This document shows, piece after piece, positions 63,944-64,000 of a stretch of DNA of 64,000 nucleotides (its first letter is position 1; each line of letters opens with the position of its first letter). The stretch lies in assembly GCA_964384215.1 (NCBI GenBank), contig CAYLLB010000012.1, forward strand, positions 51,468 to 115,467, written 5' to 3'. Under the pieces are notes generated by a model that saw nothing but the letters and a program-made list of their open reading frames with translations, had not been told where the DNA came from and did no database searches. A program made the position numbers and the translations under genes. Origin of the DNA: JAJFUV01 sp964384215. Its GTDB lineage: Bacteria; Acidobacteriota; Terriglobia; Bryobacterales; Bryobacteraceae.

Positions 63944-64000
63944 TCACCCCAGGATCTCGGTCACGGTGCCGGCGCCCACCGTGCGGCCACCTTCGCGGAT
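63944..64000 (-). CDS. tuf: Elongation factor Tu, C-terminal end only
   Basis: The last 18 codons, IREGGRTVGAGTVTEILG, followed by TGA, exactly match the conserved end of EF-Tu. The rest lies beyond the right window edge. The tuf-rpsJ junction is common in bacteria where the str and S10 operons adjoin. Confidence 0.93.
   Translation of the reverse strand: MREGGRTVGAGTVTEILG

Overview
The window is a GC-rich bacterial chromosome segment with tightly packed genes. No gene-free stretch exceeds about 180 bases. I see no tRNA, rRNA, CRISPR array, insertion sequence or phage gene. The gene content suggests an Acidobacteriota soil-type heterotroph, perhaps Bryobacterales/Solibacter-like. The signs are many Tat-signal sugar enzymes, a GH106-type and a GH2 hydrolase, a metX-metW pair, a porin of the BBP2 type and a long S10-spc-alpha ribosomal cluster. 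This assignment is inference from gene style, not from a phylogenetic test.

Left part (1-11322): a truncated RND efflux pump with its lipoprotein adaptor; a Tat-exported nitrilase-fold enzyme paired with a fucose-isomerase-like protein; a divergent GH2 hydrolase; and a secreted M23-like/PKD protein in an operon with an Uup-type ABC-F ATPase. Housekeeping block (11377-22241): glgA, trxA, mutM, folC, plsC, carAB and metXW. carA and metX are divergent around a striking 24-bp dyad. Accessory block (22374-34646): porin, Gfo/Idh/MocA oxidoreductase with an SDR, a hybrid histidine kinase whose receiver domain lacks its phospho-acceptor, a Tat-type sugar isomerase, a type IV pilin-like gene joined to a NrfA-like pentaheme cytochrome, an M20 dipeptidase, a PlpD-like patatin autotransporter and a small membrane protein. 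Surface-polysaccharide and carbohydrate block (34788-44405): gmd, a Wzm/Wzt exporter, a CBS protein, a flavin reductase, a small membrane protein, a giant GH106-type hydrolase, a PfkB sugar kinase and an EamA permease.

Right part: an htpX-rlmI-zinc-ribbon operon (44394-47154), a heat-shock hsp20 gene with a near-consensus promoter and its own terminator, then a continuous minus-strand run from tuf (partial, at the right edge) through rpsJ to rplQ. That run includes secY, adk, map, infA and rpoA and ends in a strong bipartite terminator at 47784-47830.

Most genes are ordinary. The places most worth a second look are the carA/metX dyad, the pseudo-receiver kinase, the pilin-NrfA pair, the competing hairpins at the flavin reductase start and the short-leader promoters. 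I found no convincing wholly new multi-gene system.
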